64,000 nucleotides of DNA, from positions 62,001 through 126,000 of the forward strand of contig SFEA01000001.1 of the NCBI GenBank assembly GCA_004557385.1, in the 5' to 3' direction. The stretch comes from Bacteroidales bacterium (GTDB lineage Bacteria; Bacteroidota; Bacteroidia; Bacteroidales; Muribaculaceae). The position numbers and the translations under genes are program-made. The notes beneath the pieces are model-generated. The model did not search any database, had not been told where the DNA came from, and saw nothing but the letters and a program-made list of their open reading frames with translations. This document shows positions 7,969-16,231 of the stretch, one piece after another (the stretch's first letter is position 1; the number at the start of each line of letters is the position of its first letter).

Positions 7969-8775
7969 TTAAAGAAATCGGTTTCGCGAGTCGTTGGGAT
8001 GAGAATGTTTCCAACGCTTGATGTTGACAAATTCGAGCAGCTTTGCCACCAGACGGTTGATGCAAAGCAAGCACACAAGCACATTGATAATGGTGCCGTA
8101 GAATAGCGAGTTGATGATGGCTTCGCTAAGAGGCAACCCCGTTTTGATGTAATCGAACAGGAACAGCGACGCATATACAATCACGCAGATTCCGGTAACA
8201 GCCATCCAACCATAATGCTTATTGCGGGCTGTGAGTTGCTGCTTGAGTGCTTTGGCTTGGTTTTGCAGCTCGTTGTGCTGTTTGATTTGTTCAACCTTGT
8301 TTTTCAGCTCGGCATTGCTTGCTATGGGAGCATCATCGCCGGCATTAGCCAAGATTGAGGCTTGGCGGTCCTCTTCCTGCTCTTTGGCACGCAAATAAGC
8401 CACGACGTCGGTGTAACGGCGTGGCTCGAAGAATTTGTCATTACTTTTGTTCACCAGAAACGAGTAGCATTGGCTTTCGCCTTGCGGCTGAAGCGCCAAC
8501 AGCACACGGTCGAAATACGCAATAGTGAACTTGTGTTGGCTATTGCTACCCGTAAGCGACAACACACCGGCTTTGGTGTCGATTTCCCAGGAACCTTTCA
8601 GAGTGTTCCCTTTAAGGGCAATCATCACCACGCCGTTGCCCATGAAAGTGTAAGTTTCGCCCTCGGCATCCTCGCTGAAAGCAACCCAAGGTTTGTTGCA
8701 GATATTCTTTTTGATGCCGCGCAAATCGCCGAATCGTCGGTATCGTTCAAGGGAGTCGAAGGCAAATGTTTTCAT
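7969..8775 (-). CDS. Unrecognised membrane protein with coiled coil
   Basis: A 268-residue protein I do not recognise. The N-terminal half (1-140) is soluble and beta-rich, with alternating segments such as VAFSEDAEGETYTFMGNG and GSWEIDTKAGVLSLTGS, suggesting a small lipocalin-like or sensor-like fold. A charged helix from about 145 to 190 is likely coiled coil (ELKNKVEQIKQHNELQNQAKALK). Two transmembrane segments follow (about 195-215 and 220-245) and a short basic tail. The start is ATG at 8775 (MKTFAFDSL); an in-frame upstream ATG would add an implausible stretch reaching back to the outer-membrane-factor stop. It lies 69 bases after that gene and 32 bases before beta-galactosidase, so it may be in either transcript. 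Confidence 0.7.
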   Translation of the reverse strand: MKTFAFDSLERYRRFGDLRGIKKNICNKPWVAFSEDAEGETYTFMGNGVVMIALKGNTLKGSWEIDTKAGVLSLTGSNSQHKFTIAYFDRVLLALQPQGESQCYSFLVNKSNDKFFEPRRYTDVVAYLRAKEQEEDRQASILANAGDDAPIASNAELKNKVEQIKQHNELQNQAKALKQQLTARNKHYGWMAVTGICVIVYASLFLFDYIKTGLPLSEAIINSLFYGTIINVLVCLLCINRLVAKLLEFVNIKRWKHSHPNDSRNRFL

Positions 8776-8844
8776 GTCGTTGAAATTTTTGGTAAATATA
8801 CGAAAATTCCTTAAATAATAAAAGGAAATATTTGCCAATTACTT

Positions 8845-10023
8845 TCAGGGCATGGTGTATTGCCAGAGCTGCGCGAGAGTTTTGTTGTAATCGTTCTGAA
8901 GTGAGAGCATCACGGCTTGTGCCTCAACGAAGTAGCGAAGCTCTTGCAGATAGTTGAGCAACGACATTTCGCCGCCGTTCAGAGCCTTGTTGAGCACTGC
9001 AATATTGTCGGTTGACGTTAATGCGTTGTCGTAGACACCTATTTGGTTCTTCAGTGCAGTGGCTCGTTGGTGGCAGGTGATGATGTTGCTTTCGATGGTG
9101 TTTTGCGTGAACGAAGCATCAATTTCGGCAGCAAAAACACTGGCTCGAGCGGCGCTCTTTTTGCCGCGGTTGGAAAACACCGGCAACGAAACGCCCATCG
9201 ATATGCCGTTGAAGTGGTCGCCCATCTCGCAAACGTGGCGATAGCCAAGGCTGAGCGACGGCAGCGCCTGTCGGGCAGTGGCAGTTGCGTTTTTCGATTG
9301 GGCAGTGACCAAGGCATTTTGCTTGGCAAGCAGCGGCGAAGACGAACGTGCTTGCGTGAGATGCTGCTCGAGCGAAAGCAAAGGCAGAGGGGCATAGGTG
9401 TTGATAGATTCGGCACCGGCTATGTCAATGCCGCCGTTGATGCCCTTCAGCTGCTCCACGGCAGCTGTGCGCAGCGAGGTTGCTTCATCGATTTTCTGTT
9501 GCATGAGTAGTCGCTCGATTTTAAGCTTGTTCACGTCGATAATGCTTACTTCGCCGTGAGCGAGAGCTTTGTTGTAGGTGTCGAAAAGGCGGTTGAGATT
9601 GTTGAGCACACCTTGGTTGAATTGTATGAGATTGTTGTAGCCCACAATGTCGATGCAAAGCGAGCGAGCCTGCGCCAGCACTTCGAGTTGCTCGGCAGAA
9701 TAGCCGTGCTGCAAAGCGCTTATGAAGGCGTCGGCAGCATTTGAGCGAGCGCTGTAGACGCCCGGCCATTCTACTTGTTGGCTGATGCCTATTTCCCATT
9801 TGTCGTCAAGCGGACCTTTGCCAAACAGATAGGCGCCACCCACCTCGGGGTCGGGCAGGTTGTTGCTCGATTTCAAATTTTTTTGGTCGGCATCGAGCCG
9901 AGCGCCGGCAGCCTTGAGTTGCGTGTTATTTTGCTTCACCTGGGTGAGCACATCGTCGATGGTGATGGCGTGAGCCGAGGATAAAACCAAAGCGGCTGCA
10001 AGAATAGCAATATGTTTAATCAT
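8845..10023 (-). CDS. TolC-type outer-membrane factor of a heavy-metal efflux system
   Basis: Outer-membrane channel subunit of the tripartite pump. A signal peptide (about 1-19, ending AHA) precedes an OEP (outer membrane efflux protein) fold of long helical hairpins: DPEVGGAYLFGKGPLDDKWEIGISQQVEWPG is the segment where CusC/CzcC-like proteins carry their first strand, and GMGVSLPVFSNRGKK-type strand sequence follows near residue 270. At 392 residues it is slightly short for CusC but normal for CzcC-like proteins of Bacteroidetes. Its ATG overlaps the pump gene's TAA by one base (TAATG), indicating translational coupling. Confidence 0.9.
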   Translation of the reverse strand: MIKHIAILAAALVLSSAHAITIDDVLTQVKQNNTQLKAAGARLDADQKNLKSSNNLPDPEVGGAYLFGKGPLDDKWEIGISQQVEWPGVYSARSNAADAFISALQHGYSAEQLEVLAQARSLCIDIVGYNNLIQFNQGVLNNLNRLFDTYNKALAHGEVSIIDVNKLKIERLLMQQKIDEATSLRTAAVEQLKGINGGIDIAGAESINTYAPLPLLSLEQHLTQARSSSPLLAKQNALVTAQSKNATATARQALPSLSLGYRHVCEMGDHFNGISMGVSLPVFSNRGKKSAARASVFAAEIDASFTQNTIESNIITCHQRATALKNQIGVYDNALTSTDNIAVLNKALNGGEMSLLNYLQELRYFVEAQAVMLSLQNDYNKTLAQLWQYTMP

Positions 10024-13000
10024 TATTTTTCTCCTTTTCTTTGTTGAGTGATTTTGTAGATGATTGGAACGACAAACACGTTAAGCAGTGTGGCAGAGAA
10101 CAAACCGCCGAGTATGACAATAGCCATTGGGCTTTGAATTTCGTTGCCCGGCAGGCTCGATTTGAGCGCCAGCGGGATGAGCGCCAGTGCCGATGTCAGG
10201 GCAGTCATTATGATAGGCGGCAGACGGTCGGCGGAGCCTTTAGCTATGCGTTGGTCGAGGTTGACTCCTTGTTCTTGCAGGTGGCAGTAGCGCGAAATCA
10301 GAAGCATGCCGTTGCGCGTTGAAATGCCAAGCAGTGAGATGAATCCAATTGTGGCAGGAATGTTGAGCTCGCCGCCGGTGAGCACCAGAATGAGAATGCC
10401 TCCAATCATAGCCAAAGGCAGGTTAAGCAAAATGATGAGCGAAAGTGACACGTCGCGGAACTCATGGAAAAGCAACATGAACACAACAAACAGCGCAGCC
10501 AACGAAGCGATGGCAAGCGTGCGTGTGGCGCGTTCTTCGCTTTCGAACTGTCCGCCGTAAACAATATAGTAGTTTTCGGGCAGCTTGATTTTGCTGTTGA
10601 TGGCTTCTTTTATGTCGTTGACAGCGCCTCGCAAGTCGCGACCGTCGATGTTAGCCGAAACCAGAATTCGGCGGCTCACGTTTTCGCGGCTAATGCCGTT
10701 AGGTCCGCTTGTCGATACGATATCGGCAATCTCCTGCAAAGGCACTTTGCCAAGGTTTGTGTCGATGGCAATGTTGCGCAGAGCCTCGATGGTGCCACGC
10801 TCGTCGTCGGCAAGGCGCACGGTTAGGTCGTAAGGCAACCCGTCGCTGTATACCTGCGACACCACCTCGCCTGACAGAGCCGTGTTGAGCATTTGCTTGA
10901 ACTGAGCCATAGTGACACCATATTTAGCCATGATGGCGCGTCGCGGCGTGATGCGCAGCTGCGGGCGGTCGACTTGTTGCTCAACATTGGCATCGACAAT
11001 GCCATCTACGCCTGAAATCACATTCTTTATGTTATTGCCAATGGAGTAGAGTGCCGACAGGTCGTCGCCAAACACCTTGATGGCTATCTGTGCCTTTGAA
11101 CCGGAAAGCATGGCATCGATGCGGTGTGAAATTGGTTGACCGATTTCGATTGTCGTTCCCGGTATTTTGCTGAGTTTTTCTCTGATTTCTCGTGCAAGTT
11201 CCTTTTTAGAGCGTCCGTTGAGGGTGTAAGGAGCTTCGATTTCCGACACGTTGGCACCAAAAGAGTGTTCGGCAAGCTCGGCACGACCGGTTTTGCGGGC
11301 GGTGGTGTTGATTTCAGGAATCGAAAGCAACAGTCGTTCGGCTTCGCGGCCTATCTTGTCGGATTCTTCGAGCGAGACACCCGGCAGAGTGCTCACGTTG
11401 ATAGTGAACGAGCCTTCGTTGAACGACGGCAAGAAGCTGCGTCCGAGTGTGAAGAACAGTCCGAGCGAAACCACGAACAATGCTGCTGTAGTGCCGAGCA
11501 CAAGGCGCTTATGGCATATACTCCAAGCTAAGGCTTTTTCGTAGCCGGCTTTCATTTTGCGAGTGATGAAAGCCTCTTTCGGGTGCGAACCCTTTTTGCC
11601 GAGCAAGAAGCTGCAAAGCACCGGAGTGACGGTGAGTGCTACTATGGTTGACGCCATCAAAGCCACGATGAATGCCACACCCAGAGGCACCAACATACGG
11701 CCTTCCATACCCGAAAGGAAGAACAGAGGCAGGAAGCTGGCTATGATGATGAGCGTGGAGTTGAAAATTGGTGTGCGCACTTCGGCAGATGCGTTGTACA
11801 CCACTTTGATGAGTGGCAACTGCTCTTCCTTAGGCAGTGCAAGGTTTTCGCGAATGCGCTTATACACGTTCTCAACGTCGACGATGGCATCATCAACCAG
11901 CGAACCAATGGCAATTGCCAAACCACCAAGTGTCATGGTGTTGATGGTTGAGCCCATGTAGTGCAGAATGATGATTGCAACCAGCACTGACAGCGGCAGT
12001 GCCACTACCGAGATGAGTGTAGTGCGGGTGTTCATGAGGAACAAGAACAGAATAATCACCACAAACAATGCGCCTTCGATGAGCGAATTTTGTATGTTGT
12101 CGATTGAGTTGTTGATGAAATTGCTTTGACGGAACGTGTCGGTAGAAATTGCCACATCGGCGGGCAGGGTAGATTTCACGTCGTCGAGGCAATCCACAAT
12201 CTTGTCGGTGAGGGCATTAGTGTCGGTAGATGGTTGTTTGGTGACAGTGATAAGTACCGCCGGTTTGCCTTTTTCGGAGCCTACGCCGAGCACCGGGGTT
12301 TTTGCGCCCACTTTCACTGTGGCAACGTCGCTAATTAGCACTGTGCCACGTTGGTCGCTACGGATAACCGAGGTGGCAATCTCGTTGAGGTTGGTGGTGT
12401 TGATGTCGCCCTTTATGGTGTATTCGTTGCCATATTCATAGAGTATGCCGCCGCCGGCGTTATTGTTGATTCCATTAGTGGCGTCGAGCACTTCCTGCAG
12501 GCTAACGTCGAAGAACTTCATCTTCTCGGTGTTGAGCAGAATTTGATACTCCTTTACGTCGCCGCCAATCACCGACACCTGCGACACTCCGCCCAGCGCC
12601 AGCAGGCGAGGCGTGATGTTGCGGTCGGCTATGGTGCGAAGGTCGAGCATCGATGTGTTTTCTGCCGTTAGCCCGATGATTATCATTTCGCCCAAGATTG
12701 ACGATTGAGGTCCGAGCACCGGAGTGTTTATGCCTTCGGGCAGCTGCGAAGCAACGGTGGTGATTTTTTCCGACACAATCTGACGAGCCCGATAGATGTC
12801 GGTGCCCCAGTCGAACTCAACCCACACTATTGAGAAACCCGGAGTGGATGTTGAGCGCACACGTCGCACGTCGGTGGCACCGTTCAGCGCTGTTTCGATT
12901 GGAAATGTGACAGTGCGCTCCACCTCTTCGGGCGCAAAGCCTGGTGCTTCGGTCATAACGGTGACAGTTGGAGCATTCAGGTCGGGGAACACATCGACTT

Positions 13001-13103
13001 CGGTGTTCTTTGCCACGAATATGCCGCCAACAAGCACCAGCAACGTCAACAGCAGCACCAGCATGCGATTGTGGAGCGAGAATTTTATGATTTTGTTAAG
13101 CAT
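10023..13103 (-). CDS. Heavy-metal RND efflux pump (CusA/CzcA family)
   Basis: Inner-membrane proton/metal antiporter of the HME-RND family, 1026 residues, normal length. It has the N-terminal transmembrane helix, two large periplasmic loops (about 35-330 and 560-860) and two groups of transmembrane helices. The fourth transmembrane helix reads AIAIGSLVDDAIVDVEN. That is an A-D-E pattern like copper/silver-type CusA, not the D-D-E of Zn/Co/Ni CzcA. A Met in RIDAMLSG lies where CusA has a copper-binding Met. The metal is therefore uncertain: the pump points to Cu/Ag, whereas the His-rich adaptor is more usual for Zn or Ni. Preceded by the adaptor gene (47-base gap), followed by the outer-membrane factor with a one-base overlap. 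Confidence 0.95.
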   Translation of the reverse strand: MLNKIIKFSLHNRMLVLLLTLLVLVGGIFVAKNTEVDVFPDLNAPTVTVMTEAPGFAPEEVERTVTFPIETALNGATDVRRVRSTSTPGFSIVWVEFDWGTDIYRARQIVSEKITTVASQLPEGINTPVLGPQSSILGEMIIIGLTAENTSMLDLRTIADRNITPRLLALGGVSQVSVIGGDVKEYQILLNTEKMKFFDVSLQEVLDATNGINNNAGGGILYEYGNEYTIKGDINTTNLNEIATSVIRSDQRGTVLISDVATVKVGAKTPVLGVGSEKGKPAVLITVTKQPSTDTNALTDKIVDCLDDVKSTLPADVAISTDTFRQSNFINNSIDNIQNSLIEGALFVVIILFLFLMNTRTTLISVVALPLSVLVAIIILHYMGSTINTMTLGGLAIAIGSLVDDAIVDVENVYKRIRENLALPKEEQLPLIKVVYNASAEVRTPIFNSTLIIIASFLPLFFLSGMEGRMLVPLGVAFIVALMASTIVALTVTPVLCSFLLGKKGSHPKEAFITRKMKAGYEKALAWSICHKRLVLGTTAALFVVSLGLFFTLGRSFLPSFNEGSFTINVSTLPGVSLEESDKIGREAERLLLSIPEINTTARKTGRAELAEHSFGANVSEIEAPYTLNGRSKKELAREIREKLSKIPGTTIEIGQPISHRIDAMLSGSKAQIAIKVFGDDLSALYSIGNNIKNVISGVDGIVDANVEQQVDRPQLRITPRRAIMAKYGVTMAQFKQMLNTALSGEVVSQVYSDGLPYDLTVRLADDERGTIEALRNIAIDTNLGKVPLQEIADIVSTSGPNGISRENVSRRILVSANIDGRDLRGAVNDIKEAINSKIKLPENYYIVYGGQFESEERATRTLAIASLAALFVVFMLLFHEFRDVSLSLIILLNLPLAMIGGILILVLTGGELNIPATIGFISLLGISTRNGMLLISRYCHLQEQGVNLDQRIAKGSADRLPPIIMTALTSALALIPLALKSSLPGNEIQSPMAIVILGGLFSATLLNVFVVPIIYKITQQRKGEK

Positions 13104-13150
13104 GATTCATTAATCTTTAAATCGTGAAAAATGGTGGTGGATGACTGTTT

Positions 13151-14356
13151 TTAGTGTTCGTGCGAGTGACTAGGAATGGCACCACTGTTGCCGGCAAGCT
13201 TAATTATCATTGCACCTTCGGCAACCACTTTCTCGCCCTCGTTCAGCCCTGAGAGAATCTCGATATTGCACCCGTCGCTGATGCCTGGTTCAACGCGACG
13301 CTTGGCATAACACTCGTCGTCGAGCTGCACGTAAACGAAGAACGAGCCAAGTTCCTCGGTGAGCGCCTTTACAGGCACAGCAATGGTGTTGCTGCGGTCG
13401 GCGCCAATCAGATAGACTTCGGCAAACGAACCGCTCACAAGAGTTCCGTTGTTGGCAAACTCGAAGCAAACAGGAATATAGCCGGGTTGAGCGGCAGCAA
13501 CGGTGCCAGCGGAGATGCGACGTCCGCCGAGTTGACTCAGTGAATACATCTCACTGCTCGACGACGTGCGAAAGTTGGCACTGCTAATGTTTTGCACTTT
13601 AGCAGCAAACGAAGCCGGCAAATCGGCGCGCAGCAACAGGCGGGCATTCTTACTCACTTTGGCAATCACTTCGCCTGCTTCCACAAATTGTCCGTCGACC
13701 ACATTCAAAGCAATCACTGTGCCCGAAATTGCAGTAGTGGCAACGCCGCTGCCCGAGCCAGATGAGCAGGCTGCTTTGGCACGCTCGTAGTTTTCGAGAG
13801 CAGTGTTATAGTCGCGTGCGGTGACAATTTTGTCCTCGTAGAGCGGTTTAAGTCGTTCGAGTTCGCGCTTAGCGTTGTTATAGATTATTCGTGCCTGCTC
13901 GTTGGCGTCGCCGCCAACCATATTTTTAGCCGATATGGAGGCAATGGCTTGTCCGGCCCCGACGTGTGAGCCTACAGCCACCGATTTGCGAAGCTTAACC
14001 ATGCCAGCCGACGAAGCCACTACGGTGTATTCGTCGCCTTGTGCGCCAACGATTTGCCCCGATACCTTTATGGTTTCGTGGAACGAGCCTTTTTTCACTT
14101 CAATGCTCTTCACGCCAAATTGCTTGGCTTGCTCCGGCGAAAGTGTAATTTCGTTCGACGCCCCGCCTTTGTTGTGCTCGTGTTCGTCCTCGCTGTGTTC
14201 GTGTGATTCGCCGTGTTGATGTTCATGAGCCTCGCTGTGTTCATGCTCATGCTCGTGAGCGCCTTCATGGTCATGGCCGTGGTTGTCGCTGCCTGAACAT
14301 GCCATGAAAATAACCAGAGATGCGCATGTGATGATTGATTTTAATAGAGTTTTCAT
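13151..14356 (-). CDS. Periplasmic adaptor (membrane-fusion) lipoprotein of the metal efflux pump, His-rich N-terminus
   Basis: Adaptor subunit linking pump and outer-membrane factor. The signal has a lipobox (FMACSGS) with lipid Cys near residue 20. Directly after it is a His/Glu-rich stretch (about residues 25-65, with more than a dozen His in H-E-H and H-S-E patterns) that probably binds metal. The rest is a standard HlyD/CusB fold: barrel-sandwich halves around KVSGQIVGAQ and GVATTAISGTVIALNVVDGQFVEAGEVIAKVS, a helical hairpin between them, and a C-terminal beta-barrel and proximal domain. No CusF-like or NlpE-like fusion is seen. The gene starts 166 bases after the stop of the His/Cys-rich protein gene, with a perfect palindrome between them. 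Confidence 0.93.
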   Translation of the reverse strand: MKTLLKSIITCASLVIFMACSGSDNHGHDHEGAHEHEHEHSEAHEHQHGESHEHSEDEHEHNKGGASNEITLSPEQAKQFGVKSIEVKKGSFHETIKVSGQIVGAQGDEYTVVASSAGMVKLRKSVAVGSHVGAGQAIASISAKNMVGGDANEQARIIYNNAKRELERLKPLYEDKIVTARDYNTALENYERAKAACSSGSGSGVATTAISGTVIALNVVDGQFVEAGEVIAKVSKNARLLLRADLPASFAAKVQNISSANFRTSSSSEMYSLSQLGGRRISAGTVAAAQPGYIPVCFEFANNGTLVSGSFAEVYLIGADRSNTIAVPVKALTEELGSFFVYVQLDDECYAKRRVEPGISDGCNIEILSGLNEGEKVVAEGAMIIKLAGNSGAIPSHSHEH

Positions 14357-14470
14357 ATTATGCTTTTTTGGTTAATTACGTTTGGATTGATGATGCGCAT
14401 TACACACGCTTGATGTGAGGTTGCAGTGTGTGTAGATGCAAATAGTTTATCCCCCTGTAATATGCTATGG

Positions 14471-14490
14471 GTGCAAGCAAATGCTTGCAC
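14471..14490. promoter_or_regulatory. Perfect 20-base inverted repeat between the His/Cys-rich gene and the adaptor gene
   Basis: Nine bases (14471-14479) are exactly repeated in inverted form at 14482-14490, with two central bases. No T-run follows on either strand, so it is not a classical terminator. It lies 115 bases upstream of the adaptor start. An operator for a dimeric metal-responsive repressor, or an RNA hairpin (8-base stem, 4-base loop) tuning expression between the two genes, are both possible. Confidence 0.5.
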
Positions 14491-14522
14491 AAGGGAATTG
14501 CAAGAAGAACTAATTTGGTGAT

Positions 14523-14957
14523 TTATGCCACAGGAGGGGCACGAAGAGCCCAACAAAGCCCACTTATGGCTGTGACGTTGCCAATTACGGCGATTGTTTG
14601 CCACGATGTATGCTCGGGTTCAAACAGATTTAATGTAGACAGGCAAGCACATAGCACTGCACACAATGCTGTGTGTGAATGAGTGGTGCTGTGACTGCTT
14701 GACGGGATGTTATTGATATTAGAAACTTCGGTGTCGCTCAAGTGAAGCGAACATTCGCTCTCGCCGGCATGGTTGTGCGTGCTCGACAGGTTAACGCCGT
14801 GACACGACGCACATCCTTGATTGAAGGCAGCTGCCTCATGCAAATGCATGTGCATACACAAGCATCCGTCATCGTCGTGATGATGGAATTGAACGATTGT
14901 GCAAGCCAGAAACACAAGGGCAACTACACAATATAATATGCGAAGCAACGCTTTCAT
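14523..14957 (-). CDS. Small His/Cys-rich membrane protein heading the metal-efflux locus
   Basis: A 144-residue protein of unknown function. An N-terminal transmembrane helix (about 5-22) is followed directly by FHHHDDDGCLCMHMHLHEAA, then a Cys-x2-Cys-His (CASCHG), HNH-type and further His clusters (residues 24-95), and a second hydrophobic region at about 98-140. The His and Cys would face the periplasm if the first helix acts as an uncleaved anchor. It resembles uncharacterised short His-rich proteins found beside efflux operons in Bacteroidetes, an association I infer rather than can verify. It could be a metal buffer or sensor that feeds the pump. A promoter box lies immediately upstream; the transcript would start at or next to the ATG. 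Confidence 0.72.
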   Translation of the reverse strand: MKALLRILYCVVALVFLACTIVQFHHHDDDGCLCMHMHLHEAAAFNQGCASCHGVNLSSTHNHAGESECSLHLSDTEVSNINNIPSSSHSTTHSHTALCAVLCACLSTLNLFEPEHTSWQTIAVIGNVTAISGLCWALRAPPVA

Positions 14958-14963
14958 CTATGG

Positions 14964-14993
14964 CAAAGATAACAATAGTTAATCTTTTGGCAA
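14964..14993 (-). promoter_or_regulatory. Promoter of the metal-efflux locus
   Basis: On the minus strand TTG (14993-14991), a 19-base spacer and TATCTTTG (14971-14964). The box ends 7 bases before the ATG at 14957, so the message may be leaderless or nearly so. Confidence 0.65.
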
Positions 14994-15093
14994 TAGAAAA
15001 CAGATGATTTTTAACAACAATTATATTAGTTTTCGGCACGGTATGGTTATGGCATGGTGTAATTTCTTGCAAGGAGTGGGCATCTTAAAAATG

Positions 15094-15143
15094 AAAAAAT
15101 GAGGATTAAAGCTCTGCGCATGTGCAGCAGTTTTAATCCTCAT
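15094..15143 (-). terminator. Terminator of the rplY-pth-S4 operon
   Basis: A 12-base outer stem (15099-15110 with 15132-15143) encloses an inner CTG...CAG hairpin. It is followed on the minus strand by a T6 run (A at 15094-15099). The stem overlaps the stop codon of the S4 gene. Confidence 0.85.
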
Positions 15144-15622
15144 CGATTGTTGTTGTCGTAGTAGTCGAATCCGAGGTCGTCGTCATCGTCGTCGTCGTCA
15201 TCGTCGTCGTCGTCATCGTCCATGAAATCGTCGAATCCGAAGTACGCCTCTTGTGTGAATTTCTGCAATTCTCTGCCGTCTTTTTTCGTTGGTCTGCCCA
15301 GTCCCTTTTGCCTATCGATGAAACCGCTAATCTTCACCATTTCGAGCAATTGATATTGGTCGGGCGAAGTGATGTTTTCGAGATAGTTTGGCACGAGCTT
15401 AGCGCCGAGTCGGTTAGGCGCAAGGGCAAGCACGCGGAATGTGTAGGTAATAGGCGGCTTGCGCACGGCAATGGTGTCGCCCACGTGTATTAGGCGCGAC
15501 GGTTTCACGCTAACGCCGTCAACCATCACTCTACCTTTTTTGCAGGCATCGGTGGCAATAGAGCGCGTCTTGAAGATGCGCATTGCCCACAGCCATTTGT
15601 CCACTCGTTGGTCGTTTGCCAT
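15140..15622 (-). CDS. S4-domain RNA-binding protein (Hsp15-like) with poly-aspartate tail
   Basis: Likely binds structured RNA or stalled 50S subunits, as the E. coli Hsp15 (HslR) family does. The S4 domain (about residues 6-70) starts RVDKWLWAMRIFKTRSIA and holds KKGRVMVDGVSVKPSRLIHVGDTI. A helical segment follows (about 95-128) with the KGLGRPTKKDGRE basic patch typical of the family. The C-terminus is unusual: from residue 134 there is DDFM, then 15 consecutive Asp, then an aromatic/Asn tail. The Asp run is encoded by alternating GAC/GAT triplets, a repeat tract that could change length by slippage without changing frame. The gene begins 7 bases after pth ends and is last in the rplY-pth-S4 operon. 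Confidence 0.9.
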   Translation of the reverse strand: MANDQRVDKWLWAMRIFKTRSIATDACKKGRVMVDGVSVKPSRLIHVGDTIAVRKPPITYTFRVLALAPNRLGAKLVPNYLENITSPDQYQLLEMVKISGFIDRQKGLGRPTKKDGRELQKFTQEAYFGFDDFMDDDDDDDDDDDDDDDLGFDYYDNNNR

Positions 15623-15629
15623 AATGCAA

Positions 15630-16193
15630 TTATTTGTTATTAAAGTTGTTCATGGCAAAAGCCGCACCCGAGAGGCAGAATGCTTTGATGGCGTCGACAG
15701 CGATGCTCACACGTTCGGGCATGGCAGTGCGCTGTTCGGCATCGAAGTGCCCCAGCACATAGTCGATTTGTCCGCCTTGAGGGAAATCGTTGCCCACGCC
15801 GAAACGTAGACGTGCAAAGTTGGGCGTTTGCAGCAGCTGGGCAATGTTCTTGAGCCCGTTGTGACCGCCGTCGCTGCCTTTGGGCTTGATGCGTATGGCG
15901 CCAAAGGGCAGTGCGATGTCGTCAACCACCACGAGAATGTTTTCGAGCTGAATGTTTTCTTTCTGCTTCCAGTAGCGCACAGCCTCGCCGCTGAGGTTCA
16001 TGTAGGTTGATGGCTTGAGCAGCACCAATTGCTGGTTTTTGAGCCTCATCTCAGCCACGTCGCCATAGCGCTGTGTGGTGAAAGAAATATTGGATGCCTG
16101 TGCAAAGGCATCCAATACTGTGAATCCTATGTTGTGGCGGGTGTCTTGGTATTCGCTGCCAATGTTACCCAGCCCTACAATCAGATATTTCAT
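15630..16193 (-). CDS. pth: Peptidyl-tRNA hydrolase
   Basis: Recycles tRNA from prematurely released peptidyl-tRNA by cutting the ester bond. The 187-residue length is standard. It begins MKYLIVGLGNIGSEYQDTRHNIGF, with the conserved Asn and catalytic His (residue 20) in the RHNIGF segment; LLKPSTYMNLSG and the VVVDDIALPFG Asp segment follow, then GGHNGLKNI and FARLRFGVG. It lies 38 bases downstream of rplY and 7 bases upstream of the S4 gene, so it is in a translation-related operon, as is common in bacteria where pth follows rplY. Confidence 0.97.
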   Translation of the reverse strand: MKYLIVGLGNIGSEYQDTRHNIGFTVLDAFAQASNISFTTQRYGDVAEMRLKNQQLVLLKPSTYMNLSGEAVRYWKQKENIQLENILVVVDDIALPFGAIRIKPKGSDGGHNGLKNIAQLLQTPNFARLRFGVGNDFPQGGQIDYVLGHFDAEQRTAMPERVSIAVDAIKAFCLSGAAFAMNNFNNK

Positions 16194-16231
16194 TTCTCAG
16201 GCAATAATCCTTTTTTGAGGTTTAAAGAATA

